Notes under the pieces: model-generated | The model's input: only the letters and a program-made list of their open reading frames with translations | Told to the model about the DNA's origin: nothing | The model's database searches: none | NCBI RefSeq assembly: GCF_001591045.1 | Contig: NZ_BCUA01000015.1 | Span: 1 to 63,527, forward strand | Source: Sphingopyxis granuli NBRC 100800 | GTDB taxonomy: Bacteria > Pseudomonadota > Alphaproteobacteria > Sphingomonadales > Sphingomonadaceae | Direction: 5' to 3' | Length of the DNA: 63,527 bases | Translations under genes and position numbers: made by a program | Shown here: positions 1-7,188 of the stretch, in pieces | Layout of the letters: each line of letters opens with the position of its first letter | How positions within the stretch are numbered: the stretch's first letter is position 1

Positions 1-101
1 TCACCTGTCGAAAAGGGATAATTGCCGACCTGATCCGGGGTCGCAATGACGGGTCCATTCGATGTCATCATGCGCTTGCCCGATGCGACCGGGGCGCGGC
101 G

Positions 102-470
102 GTGATCGAAATGGCGCTCGTCCTGCCGCTGTTCATCGCGCTGCTGATGGGCGTGCTGGTCTATGGCCAATATTTCCTGCTCGCGCATTCGGTGCAGCAG
201 GCCGCCAACGACGGCGCCCGCGCCGCGATCGTCGGGCTCGACGCGGCGGACCGGCGCGGCATCGCGGAGCGAGCGGTCGACCGCAGCCTTAGCGGCATCG
301 CGGGTTTCTCCGCCCAGGCGCGCACGGTCGCCGTGACCGAAACCGCCGACGCGCTGACCGTCGCCGTCAGTTTCAGCGTGCCCGAAGACAGCTTCCTGCG
401 TTCCTCGCTCGTCCCGTCGCCCGCCGGCCCGATCCGGTCGAGCGCGACCTTCGAACTGCCGGTGGATTGA
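102..470 (+). CDS. TadE-like pilus assembly protein, N-terminus unresolved
   Basis: Small membrane protein of the Tad/Flp pilus export machinery; TadE-type minor pseudopilins sit in the inner membrane with a periplasmic C-terminal domain. A hydrophobic segment beginning GAAVIEMALVLPLF follows a Cys-Asp-Arg-Gly motif, the hallmark of TadE/TadG N-termini. The GTG at 102 gives 122 residues but falls inside that motif: the frame is open upstream to the window edge and reads CDRGAAVIEMA across 87-113, so the true start is probably upstream. No ATG, GTG or TTG exists in frame between 1 and 101, so the start is either outside the window or lost to a frameshift (see findings). It overlaps the TTG of the next gene, suggesting translational coupling. 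Confidence 0.8.
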   Translation: MIEMALVLPLFIALLMGVLVYGQYFLLAHSVQQAANDGARAAIVGLDAADRRGIAERAVDRSLSGIAGFSAQARTVAVTETADALTVAVSFSVPEDSFLRSSLVPSPAGPIRSSATFELPVD

Positions 471-2101
471 CCATGCTCCAGACATATCGCCTTTCCGCTT
501 TACCTTGCGACCGGCGCGGCGGCGTCAGCGTCCTGACCGCCTTTGCGATGACGATGCTGATCGGCTCCGCCGCCTTCGCGGTCGATATCGGCTCGCTCTA
601 TCTCGACCGCCGCCAGCTTCAGGGGATTGCCGACGCCGCGGCGCTCGCCGCCGCCGCGCATCCGGGCACCGAGCGCGCGGCGGCCGAGCGGATCATCGCC
701 GCGAACTGCGATTGCGGCATAGCGATCGCCGCGCTCCAGCCCGGACGTTATACGCCCGACTCCGCCGTCGCGGCGGAACAGCGCTTCGTCGCCGGGGGCG
801 TATCGCCCAACGCCGTCCGCATCCGCCTGACGCGGCCGAGCCCGCTCTATTTCGGCGGTTTCCTGACCGGCCGGAGCCATAGCGTCGTCGCGGTCACCGC
901 CACGGGCGCGCGGCGCGGCTATGCGGCCTTTTCGCTGGGCTCGCGCGTCGAGGCGCTGCGCGGCGGCGTTCCCAACGCGCTGCTCTCCGCGCTGACCGGA
1001 AGCCGCGTCGAACTGTCGCTGATGGACTATCAGGCGCTGGCGAGCGCCGATGTCGATCTGCTCGCCTTTTCCGAAGCGTTGCGGACCGAACTGCGCGCCG
1101 ACGCGCTGACGTTCGGCGAGACGCTGGACATGCAGGCGACGTTGCCGCAGGTGCTGTCGGCGCTGGCGCGCGCGAGCGACGGGCAGGTCGCCGATACGCT
1201 GGAGGCGATTGCCGACAAGGCGCTGCCGCGCGCCCTGATCCCGTCGCGCGCGATCGACCTCGGCCCGCGCGCGTCGAGCATCCGCGCCGATGCCGCCGAC
1301 CGGGTCGACGTGAACCTGATGAGCCTGATGCAGGCGATGCTGGCGCTCGGCAATGCCAACCGCCAACTCGAACTCGCGCTGGCCAGCGACCTGCCGGGCG
1401 GCTCGGCGATCGACGTCGCGCTGCTGATCGGCGAGCCGCCGGCGCAATCGCCGCTGATCGCGGTGACCGACGATCAGGACGTGGTCGTCCGCACGGCGCA
1501 GGTGCGGCTGAAGATCGTCAGCCGGATCGCGACGCCGCTGCTGACGAGCGTCGAACTGCCGATCGTCGCCGAACTGGGATCGGCGGTGGCGCGGATTTCG
1601 GACATGGATTGCGGCGGCAGCGATCAAGGCGTGACGCTGGCCGTCACAACCTCGCCCGCGACGTTCGCGATCGGGACGGTCAGCAACGGCGATTTCGCGA
1701 ACATGCAGCGCCCGCTCGCGCCCCAGATGGCGCGCGTGCTGCGCCTGCCGCTCGCCAGCGTCGATGCCCGGGCGCAACTGACGCTCGCGGACCAATCCGA
1801 AAAATCGCTCGCCTTCTCGCGCGCCGAGATCGCGGCGGGCACGGTCAAGACGGTCGAGAGCAGCGGCGTTGCCGGCGGGGTGGCGCGCTCGCTGGCCCGC
1901 GACATGGATCTGCGGGTCAACCTGCTGGGCCTCGGGCTCAATGCCGGCGCGCTGACATCGCTGGTCGGCGAAACCGTGGGCGCCGCGGCGCCGGCGCTCG
2001 ACGGGGTGATCGAGGGGCTGACGGGCGTGCTGGGCCTCCACCTGGGTGAGGCCGACGCGCGGGTCAACGCGCTGCGTTGCGGACGGACCCGGCTGGTGTG
2101 A
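467..2101 (+). CDS. TadG-like Flp pilus assembly protein
   Basis: Protein of about 544 residues with the TadG-type N-terminus: a basic stretch with DRRGG, one hydrophobic helix (about residues 20-42), then DIGSLYLDRRQLQGIADAAA, the motif of the putative Flp pilus-assembly TadG-like N-terminal domain. The rest is presumably periplasmic and shows no recognisable catalytic motif. Start: TTG at 467 overlaps the tadE stop; ATG at 473 in the same frame is an equally good choice. With the preceding TadE-like gene it forms the end of a Tad cluster whose other genes must lie upstream of the window. TadG is thought to help anchor or assemble Flp pili; the role here is by homology only. Confidence 0.85.
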   Translation: MTMLQTYRLSALPCDRRGGVSVLTAFAMTMLIGSAAFAVDIGSLYLDRRQLQGIADAAALAAAAHPGTERAAAERIIAANCDCGIAIAALQPGRYTPDSAVAAEQRFVAGGVSPNAVRIRLTRPSPLYFGGFLTGRSHSVVAVTATGARRGYAAFSLGSRVEALRGGVPNALLSALTGSRVELSLMDYQALASADVDLLAFSEALRTELRADALTFGETLDMQATLPQVLSALARASDGQVADTLEAIADKALPRALIPSRAIDLGPRASSIRADAADRVDVNLMSLMQAMLALGNANRQLELALASDLPGGSAIDVALLIGEPPAQSPLIAVTDDQDVVVRTAQVRLKIVSRIATPLLTSVELPIVAELGSAVARISDMDCGGSDQGVTLAVTTSPATFAIGTVSNGDFANMQRPLAPQMARVLRLPLASVDARAQLTLADQSEKSLAFSRAEIAAGTVKTVESSGVAGGVARSLARDMDLRVNLLGLGLNAGALTSLVGETVGAAAPALDGVIEGLTGVLGLHLGEADARVNALRCGRTRLV

Positions 2102-2216
2102 GGACCGATCCGGCGCCGTTCCGGACGCGAATCCGCGTTTTTGCGTCGGGTTTCGAGCCAAATGCCGCACCGGCATGCCATAATGCGAGGGAAAGGCTCG
2201 ATCCGGGGAGACGGAT

Positions 2217-3101
2217 ATGGAGACGGTCAGGGAACCGCAGCGCGTGCCCGCTGCCGAATTCATTCGCGGTTTCGCGAACTGGCGCCTGCAGGCGTCGCGC
2301 AAGCCGGTCATGGTCACGCATCACGGCAAGGATGCGCATGTGCTGATCTCGCTCGCCGACTATCGCCGCCTCGACGGCAAGGGGGAGGCGGAAGGGCGCG
2401 ACGCGTTGGCGGCATCGCAGGCGGCGCTGATCGAGGCGATCCGCGACGCGGTGATCCTCGTCGACCGCACAGGCCGTGTCGCGGGGGTCAATCCGGCGGC
2501 CGCCGATCTGCTCGAACGGGCGGCGGCGGCGCTGATCGGCCGGCCCTTGCCCGACGTCCTGCCGGGGTTCGCGCGCTCGGTGCTGTTCGCGCATTTCCTG
2601 CGGATGCTCGACCATCGCGAGCGTTTCTCCGGCGAGGTGCCGGGGCTGATCGAGCCGCAGCGCTGGCTGCGCGTCGACCTCGTCCCGCTGCCGATCGGCG
2701 GGGCGATGGTGCTCCGCGACATCAGCGACGCGTGGGGGACGCGCGCCGAACAGGACGCCCGGCGCGCGCTCGCCGACGCGGTCGAGATCGACGGGACGAT
2801 CGGGGTCGCCCGCGTCTCGGTGCGCGAGGCGATCGAGGCGGCCAACCCGGCGCTCGCCGCCATGATCGGCGCAAAACAGTCCGCAATCCCCCACCTCCGC
2901 TTCTCAGCGTTGCTCGCGGCCGGGCAGCGGCACGCTTTCATCGAGGCTTTCGAAGGCCTGTTCCGTAAAGGCGACCCCGTTCGCATCGCGTCGGAACTGG
3001 TGACGCGCGGCGGCGGCGTCGTGCCGGTCACGCTCGCCATGGTCGAGCGGCGATCGGCCTATGCGAGCGACGGCGCGATGATCCTGGCGGTGCGCCGCTA
3101 G
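2217..3101 (+). CDS. Phd/YefM-like N-terminal domain fused to PAS domain protein
   Basis: 294-residue soluble protein. Residues about 8-55 (AAEFIRGFANWR ... KPVMVTHHGKDAHVLISLADYRRL) match the Phd/YefM antitoxin fold, whose usual pattern is a short helix, 'PVxITxxGKPxAVLxS' and 'EYxxL'. About residues 65-165 form a PAS domain (AILVDRTGRVAGVNPAAADLL-like), and the C-terminal part looks like a second, weaker PAS or PAS-like domain. No kinase, GGDEF or other output domain follows. ATG at 2217 has a GGGGAG Shine-Dalgarno. A Phd-type domain would normally bind DNA and a toxin; no toxin gene is adjacent. It is therefore likely a PAS-regulated transcription factor or adaptor (inference). It converges on the MBL gene, sharing its stop palindrome. 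Confidence 0.75.
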   Translation: METVREPQRVPAAEFIRGFANWRLQASRKPVMVTHHGKDAHVLISLADYRRLDGKGEAEGRDALAASQAALIEAIRDAVILVDRTGRVAGVNPAAADLLERAAAALIGRPLPDVLPGFARSVLFAHFLRMLDHRERFSGEVPGLIEPQRWLRVDLVPLPIGGAMVLRDISDAWGTRAEQDARRALADAVEIDGTIGVARVSVREAIEAANPALAAMIGAKQSAIPHLRFSALLAAGQRHAFIEAFEGLFRKGDPVRIASELVTRGGGVVPVTLAMVERRSAYASDGAMILAVRR

Positions 3102-4177
3102 AACCAGCTTCCCCAGTCGATCGCCCGGCTGCCGGCGGGCAGGGAGAAATATTGCCCGTCCTCGCCGACGATGATCGGGCCGTCGAAGCGACTGTCGGCG
3201 CCGTCGAGCAGCGCCGCGTTGAAATAGCGCGATGGCAGGGGCGGGACGATGTGGCTGAGGACGAGCATCCGGACGCCAGCGCGGCGTGCACTGTCGGCCG
3301 CCTGCGCGGGGCTGGCATGATAGTCGAGGATGTCGTGCATGATCCGGCCCGTCTGCGGCCGTCTCGCGGCCGTCAGGCGATCGGAGAGCGTCTGCACCAT
3401 GGCCGGCTGGAGCGCCTCGTGGATCAGCAGGTCGGCACCCTTCGCCGCGGCTTCGAGCGAAGGCGACGGCGCGGTGTCGCCACTGATCACGACGCTGCGT
3501 CCCTTGTAGTCGAAGCGATAGCCGACCGCGGGCCGCACCGGGCGATGGTCGACGGGAAAGGCCGTGACCCGCAGCCCGTCCACCTGATGGACGACGGTCG
3601 GCGCGTCCGGCATCGCGAAGGGCATCGCGACGGCGCCCGCCGCCGCCGGCGGCGTGATCGTGGCGCCGTGGTGCGCGGTGCGATAGCCATTGTCGGCGGC
3701 ATAAGCGGCGTTGAAGCCGGCGATCACCGCCTCGACGCCTTCGGGGCCGTGGACGGGGAGGGGGCTTTCGTTGCCGCTCGCGGTCCAGCGCAGCAGCATC
3801 ATCGGCCCCATGCCGTCGATATGGTCGGAGTGAAAATGGGTGAGGAACAGGCCGCGAAGCCGGGGATTGGGCAGCCCCATCAACGAGATGTTGCGCGCGC
3901 CTCCTTCGCCCGCGTCGACCACGAACATCGCCTTGCCGGCGATCACAACGGTGCATGATCCGGCGCGGCGGCGATCGGGTAAGGGCGATCCAGTGCCGCA
4001 TAAAGCGACATGCAGGCCGTCGGGCAGACCCGCCAGCCGATCGCGTCCGGCCGCCTGCTCGACCCCGCGCGCGAATAGCCACCGTCCGATCGGCCGCTGG
4101 AACAGAAAAGCCGCCGCTGCGGTCACACCTACGATCAGCAGCGCCCAAAGCGCCGCACGCCTGCCTCTTGTCATCAT
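3098..4177 (-). CDS. Membrane-anchored MBL-fold metallo-hydrolase
   Basis: About 359 residues. An N-terminal basic stretch and hydrophobic helix (residues about 5-25) predict membrane anchoring or export, followed by a metallo-beta-lactamase fold. THFHSDHIDG near residue 115 is the HxHxDH zinc-binding motif, preceded by GTGSPLPD and VVDAGEG, which resemble RNase Z/arylsulfatase-type members; later GDTAPS and LSHI supply further ligands. The start at 4177 (or ATG 4174) was chosen because AAGTGGGGA lies just upstream; a longer in-frame ORF to 4333 lacks support. The substrate is unknown; RNase Z itself is unlikely because of the export signal. Divergent from the acyl-CoA dehydrogenase operon. 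Confidence 0.8.
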   Translation of the reverse strand: MMTRGRRAALWALLIVGVTAAAAFLFQRPIGRWLFARGVEQAAGRDRLAGLPDGLHVALCGTGSPLPDRRRAGSCTVVIAGKAMFVVDAGEGGARNISLMGLPNPRLRGLFLTHFHSDHIDGMGPMMLLRWTASGNESPLPVHGPEGVEAVIAGFNAAYAADNGYRTAHHGATITPPAAAGAVAMPFAMPDAPTVVHQVDGLRVTAFPVDHRPVRPAVGYRFDYKGRSVVISGDTAPSPSLEAAAKGADLLIHEALQPAMVQTLSDRLTAARRPQTGRIMHDILDYHASPAQAADSARRAGVRMLVLSHIVPPLPSRYFNAALLDGADSRFDGPIIVGEDGQYFSLPAGSRAIDWGSWF

Positions 4178-4291
4178 ATCCCCACTTGTTTCCCCCTTCA
4201 TGCGGCACGGAGGGCCGCTGGACAAGCCACGCCGTTTGGCGCAACCTGCGCCCTGTTCACAGCGGTGAAGGTTGCGAGCCGCAACTTGCCG

Positions 4292-4301
4292 TTTACGTAA
4301 A
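4292..4301. promoter_or_regulatory. Palindromic operator candidate upstream of acyl-CoA dehydrogenases
   Basis: A perfect 10-bp palindrome TTTACGTAAA lies 46 nt before the first acyl-CoA dehydrogenase start and between two divergent genes. Sites of this appearance are used by several regulators of fatty-acid and branched-chain acid catabolism in proteobacteria (LiuR- or FadR/TetR-type). Assignment to a regulator is inference; no such regulator gene is adjacent. Confidence 0.4.
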
Positions 4302-4347
4302 GGTGAGCACCCGTTAAAAGGGCCACTGCCCAAGGGAGAATCAGAAG

Positions 4348-5541
4348 ATGGACATGGAGTTCAGCCCCGAAGACCTCGCCTTCCAGAAGGAAGTGCGCGA
4401 CTTCATCGCCGAAAACTATCCCGCCGATCTGCGCGGCAAGCAGGACGAGGGCGATGAACTCACCAAGGAGGATTTCCTCGCCTGGCATCGGATTCTCTAC
4501 AAGAAAGGCTGGGTGGCGCCCGCGTGGCCGGTCGAATATGGCGGCACCGGCTGGACGCCGACGCAGCGCTTCATCTTTTCCGAGGAAACCGCCCGTGCCG
4601 ACTGCATCCGTCTGATGCCGTTTGGCCTCGCGATGGTCGGCCCGGTCATCTACACCTTCGGCACGCCGGAGCAGAAAGCGCGCTTCCTGCCGCGTATCCT
4701 ATCGGGCGAGGACTGGTGGTGTCAGGGTTATTCGGAGCCGGGGTCGGGGTCCGACCTCGCTAGCCTGCGCACCGTGGCGGTGCGCGATGGCAACCAATAT
4801 GTCGTCAACGGCCAGAAGACCTGGACGACGATGGCACAATATGCAGACTGGGGTTTCTTCCTCGTCCGCACCGACAAGGACGCCAAGCAGCAGGAGGGCA
4901 TTTCCTTCCTGCTCATCGACATGAAGTCGCCCGGCATTACCGTGCGCCCAATCATCACGCTCGGCGGCGAGCATGAGGTGAACGAGGTGTTCCTCGAGGA
5001 CGTCCGTGTTCCCGTCGACCAGCGCGTCTATGAAGAGAACAAGGGCTGGACCTGCGCCAAGTTTCTGCTCGCGCACGAGCGTACTGGCATCGCCGGGGTC
5101 GCATCGTCGAAGCGCGGCGTCGAGCGCGTCAAGGCCATCGCGCGTACCGAACTCGACGGCGATCAGCCGCTGCTTGCCAACCCATTCTTCAAACGCAAAC
5201 TCGCCGAACTGGAGATCGACCTGACCGCGCTCGAATTCACCGAGTTGCGCGGACTTGCCGGTCCGAACGCCGGCAAGGGGCCGGGACCGGAGTCGAGCCT
5301 GCTCAAGATCAAGGGTTCGGAAATCCAGCAGCGCCTGACCGAACTGACGCTCGAAGCGGTCGGCCATTACGGCGCGCCCTATTTCCGAGGCTTCGGAGAA
5401 GGCGACAACGAGCATCCGATCGGGCCGGACTATGCGCATCGCGCTGCGCCGACCTATTTCAACATGCGCAAGACGACGATCTATGGCGGGTCGAACGAGA
5501 TTCAGCGCAACATCATCGCGAAGATGGTTCTGGGATTGTGA
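4348..5541 (+). CDS. Acyl-CoA dehydrogenase family protein, large subunit of a paired enzyme
   Basis: 397 residues, full-length for the family: N-terminal helical domain, middle beta domain with the FAD/substrate motif GYSEPGSGSDLA (about residues 128-139) and the following WTTMAQYADW, C-terminal helical domain ending IYGGSNEIQRN. It oxidises an acyl-CoA thioester to the enoyl-CoA using FAD. The position of the MCAD-type catalytic Glu (YEG) is occupied by Gly (YGG), while the partner encoded next has Glu-Gly there. Such large/small pairs (pimeloyl-CoA dehydrogenase PimC/PimD-like, or steroid heterotetrameric ACADs) act as heteromers. An AGGGAG-like site precedes the ATG. Substrate not determinable here. 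Confidence 0.88.
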   Translation: MDMEFSPEDLAFQKEVRDFIAENYPADLRGKQDEGDELTKEDFLAWHRILYKKGWVAPAWPVEYGGTGWTPTQRFIFSEETARADCIRLMPFGLAMVGPVIYTFGTPEQKARFLPRILSGEDWWCQGYSEPGSGSDLASLRTVAVRDGNQYVVNGQKTWTTMAQYADWGFFLVRTDKDAKQQEGISFLLIDMKSPGITVRPIITLGGEHEVNEVFLEDVRVPVDQRVYEENKGWTCAKFLLAHERTGIAGVASSKRGVERVKAIARTELDGDQPLLANPFFKRKLAELEIDLTALEFTELRGLAGPNAGKGPGPESSLLKIKGSEIQQRLTELTLEAVGHYGAPYFRGFGEGDNEHPIGPDYAHRAAPTYFNMRKTTIYGGSNEIQRNIIAKMVLGL

Positions 5542-5610
5542 CCGCGGCGCCCTCGCTAGAGCGGGGGCAGCATTCGCCCCGTTTGGGCGCCGCAATGTGA
5601 ACCTACAGCG

Positions 5611-5630
5611 GCCCCCGCCTTCGCGGGGGC
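5611..5630. repeat. REP-like 8-4-8 hairpin
   Basis: Perfect palindrome with 8-bp GC-rich arms and a CTTC loop, in the 104-bp gap between the two acyl-CoA dehydrogenase genes. The same 8-4-8 design with related sequence recurs at 54418 and 54618, so this is one of several dispersed copies. As a stable RNA hairpin it could also modulate mRNA stability between the two subunit genes. Confidence 0.7.
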
Positions 5631-5645
5631 GACGGGGATAAAAAA

Positions 5646-6785
5646 ATGGATTTCACTTACACTGAAACGCAGGACATGATCCGCGACACGCTGTCGCGTT
5701 TTCTGGCCGACACCTACGGTTTCGAGACGCGCCAGAAGTTCATTGCCAGCGACGCGGGCCGCGACCCGGCGATCTGGACTGCGCTCGCTCAGGAACTCGG
5801 CATGCTCGGCGCCTCCTTTGCCGAGGAGCATGGCGGCCTGGGGGGCGGCGCGCTGGAAAATGCGATCATCATGGAAGAACTGGGCAAAGTCATCGCGATC
5901 GAGCCCTATCTTCCGACCGTCGTCATCGCGGGCGGCGCCCTGAAGGCGGTGGGCGGAGCACAGGCCAACGCGCTGATCCCCGAGATCATCGCGGGCAACG
6001 CCATCGTTGCCTTCGCCTATGCCGAGCCGCAGAGCCGCTATGACCTTGCGAACCTGAAGACCAGCGCCAAGAAGGATGGCGTAGGCTGGGTGTTGAACGG
6101 GCACAAGGGCGTCGTTTATGCTGCGCCGTGGGCCACGCACCTGCTCGTCACCGTGCGCACCGGCGGCGGCCAGCGCGGCCACGACGGCGTATCGCTGTTC
6201 CTGATCGACGCGAAGCTGCCCGGCATTGTCCGCCGCGACTATCCCACGGTCGACGGCAACCGTGCGTCCGAAATCTATTTCGAGAATGTCGCGATTCCCG
6301 GCGACGCGCTGCTCGGACAGGAAGGGGACGGCCTGCCGCTGATCGAGCAGATCATCGACGAAGCCACGGTCGCGGTATGCGCCGAGGCGACCGGCGTGAT
6401 GCAGAAGTTGCACGAAGGCACGCTCGAATATACCCAGCAGCGCAAGCAGTTCGGCGTGCCGATCGCCAAGTTCCAGGTGCTCCAGCATCGCATGGTCGAC
6501 ATGTTCATGGAGGTCGAACAAGCCCGTTCGATGACGATCATGGGGACGCTGAAGCTCGATATGCCCGCGGCGGCGCGCATGGCGGCGGTGTCAGCGGCGA
6601 AGAACAAGGTTAGCCGCGGCGCGAAGTTTGTCGGGCAGAACGCAATCCAGACCCACGGCGGCATCGGTATCACGCAGGAACTGGCGATCGGCCATTATTT
6701 CAAGCGCGCGACGATGATCGAAGGCCAGTTCGGCAGCGCCGACTATCATATGGAGCGCTACGAGCGGCTCGTGCTGGCGGAGTAA
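5646..6785 (+). CDS. Acyl-CoA dehydrogenase family protein, small subunit of a paired enzyme
   Basis: 379 residues with the acyl-CoA dehydrogenase architecture but divergent from its neighbour: N-terminal domain with LAEELG-like helices and EEHGGLGGGALE, a reduced middle domain (FAYAEPQSRYDLAN in place of the canonical TEPxxGSD), and a C-terminal domain with RKQFGVPIAKFQVLQHR and ATMIEGQFGSADYHMERY. The Glu of IEG aligns with the MCAD catalytic base that is missing in the large subunit. Known paired ACADs distribute active-site residues between chains, so this fits a heteromeric enzyme (inference). Separated from the first gene by a REP-like hairpin but on the same strand and probably cotranscribed. 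Confidence 0.85.
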   Translation: MDFTYTETQDMIRDTLSRFLADTYGFETRQKFIASDAGRDPAIWTALAQELGMLGASFAEEHGGLGGGALENAIIMEELGKVIAIEPYLPTVVIAGGALKAVGGAQANALIPEIIAGNAIVAFAYAEPQSRYDLANLKTSAKKDGVGWVLNGHKGVVYAAPWATHLLVTVRTGGGQRGHDGVSLFLIDAKLPGIVRRDYPTVDGNRASEIYFENVAIPGDALLGQEGDGLPLIEQIIDEATVAVCAEATGVMQKLHEGTLEYTQQRKQFGVPIAKFQVLQHRMVDMFMEVEQARSMTIMGTLKLDMPAAARMAAVSAAKNKVSRGAKFVGQNAIQTHGGIGITQELAIGHYFKRATMIEGQFGSADYHMERYERLVLAE

Positions 6786-7188
6786 GCAGCCAGGCCTGCT
6801 CTTCGGGCTTTTTATTTGGAATCGAATCGCTTCTCCTTCTTTGGGGGAGAGGCGATGCGGGCCGCCCGCCACGGGCCACGCTACGTATCCCCTGTTTGAT
6901 CCCCCGCGCACGAAACGCCCGGCATGTTGCCACCGAGAAAGTCTTCCCGTTGACAGGAAGCCGGCCGTATTCACGCAGCGAAGGAGTCATACGCAGGGGC
7001 TGGCAGGCGGCGATACTGTAGGAAAGCGCTTGTCGGCTCGAACCGGAACGATAGGGCGAAGGTGCCGCTAGATTCCCGATAATTTTGGGCTGATCCGTTC
7101 CGTCATTATGTAACCCAGCGCAGTTGCCCGCGCTCTGGATAGTGCGGCTTCGCCGCCCGCAATGGGGAATTCGCCCAATGCATCAGTT
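6786..7188. other. Intergenic gap between convergent genes
   Basis: 403 bp between the acyl-CoA dehydrogenase operon and the oppositely oriented TonB receptor. A weak stem (AGCAG/CTGCT) with a following T-rich stretch just after 6785 may terminate the dehydrogenase operon. A small GCGGC/GCCGC hairpin lies near 7146-7160. A TTGACA at 6951 has no properly spaced -10. I see no convincing gene here. Confidence 0.5.

Noticed and set aside
2217..2400. A true toxin-antitoxin pair at the Phd-like domain
   Set aside because: No small toxin-sized gene precedes or follows; the Phd-like segment is fused to PAS domains.
6951..6980. TTGACA promoter candidate in the gap after the dehydrogenases
   Set aside because: No -10 at 16-18 nt and no downstream gene on that strand.
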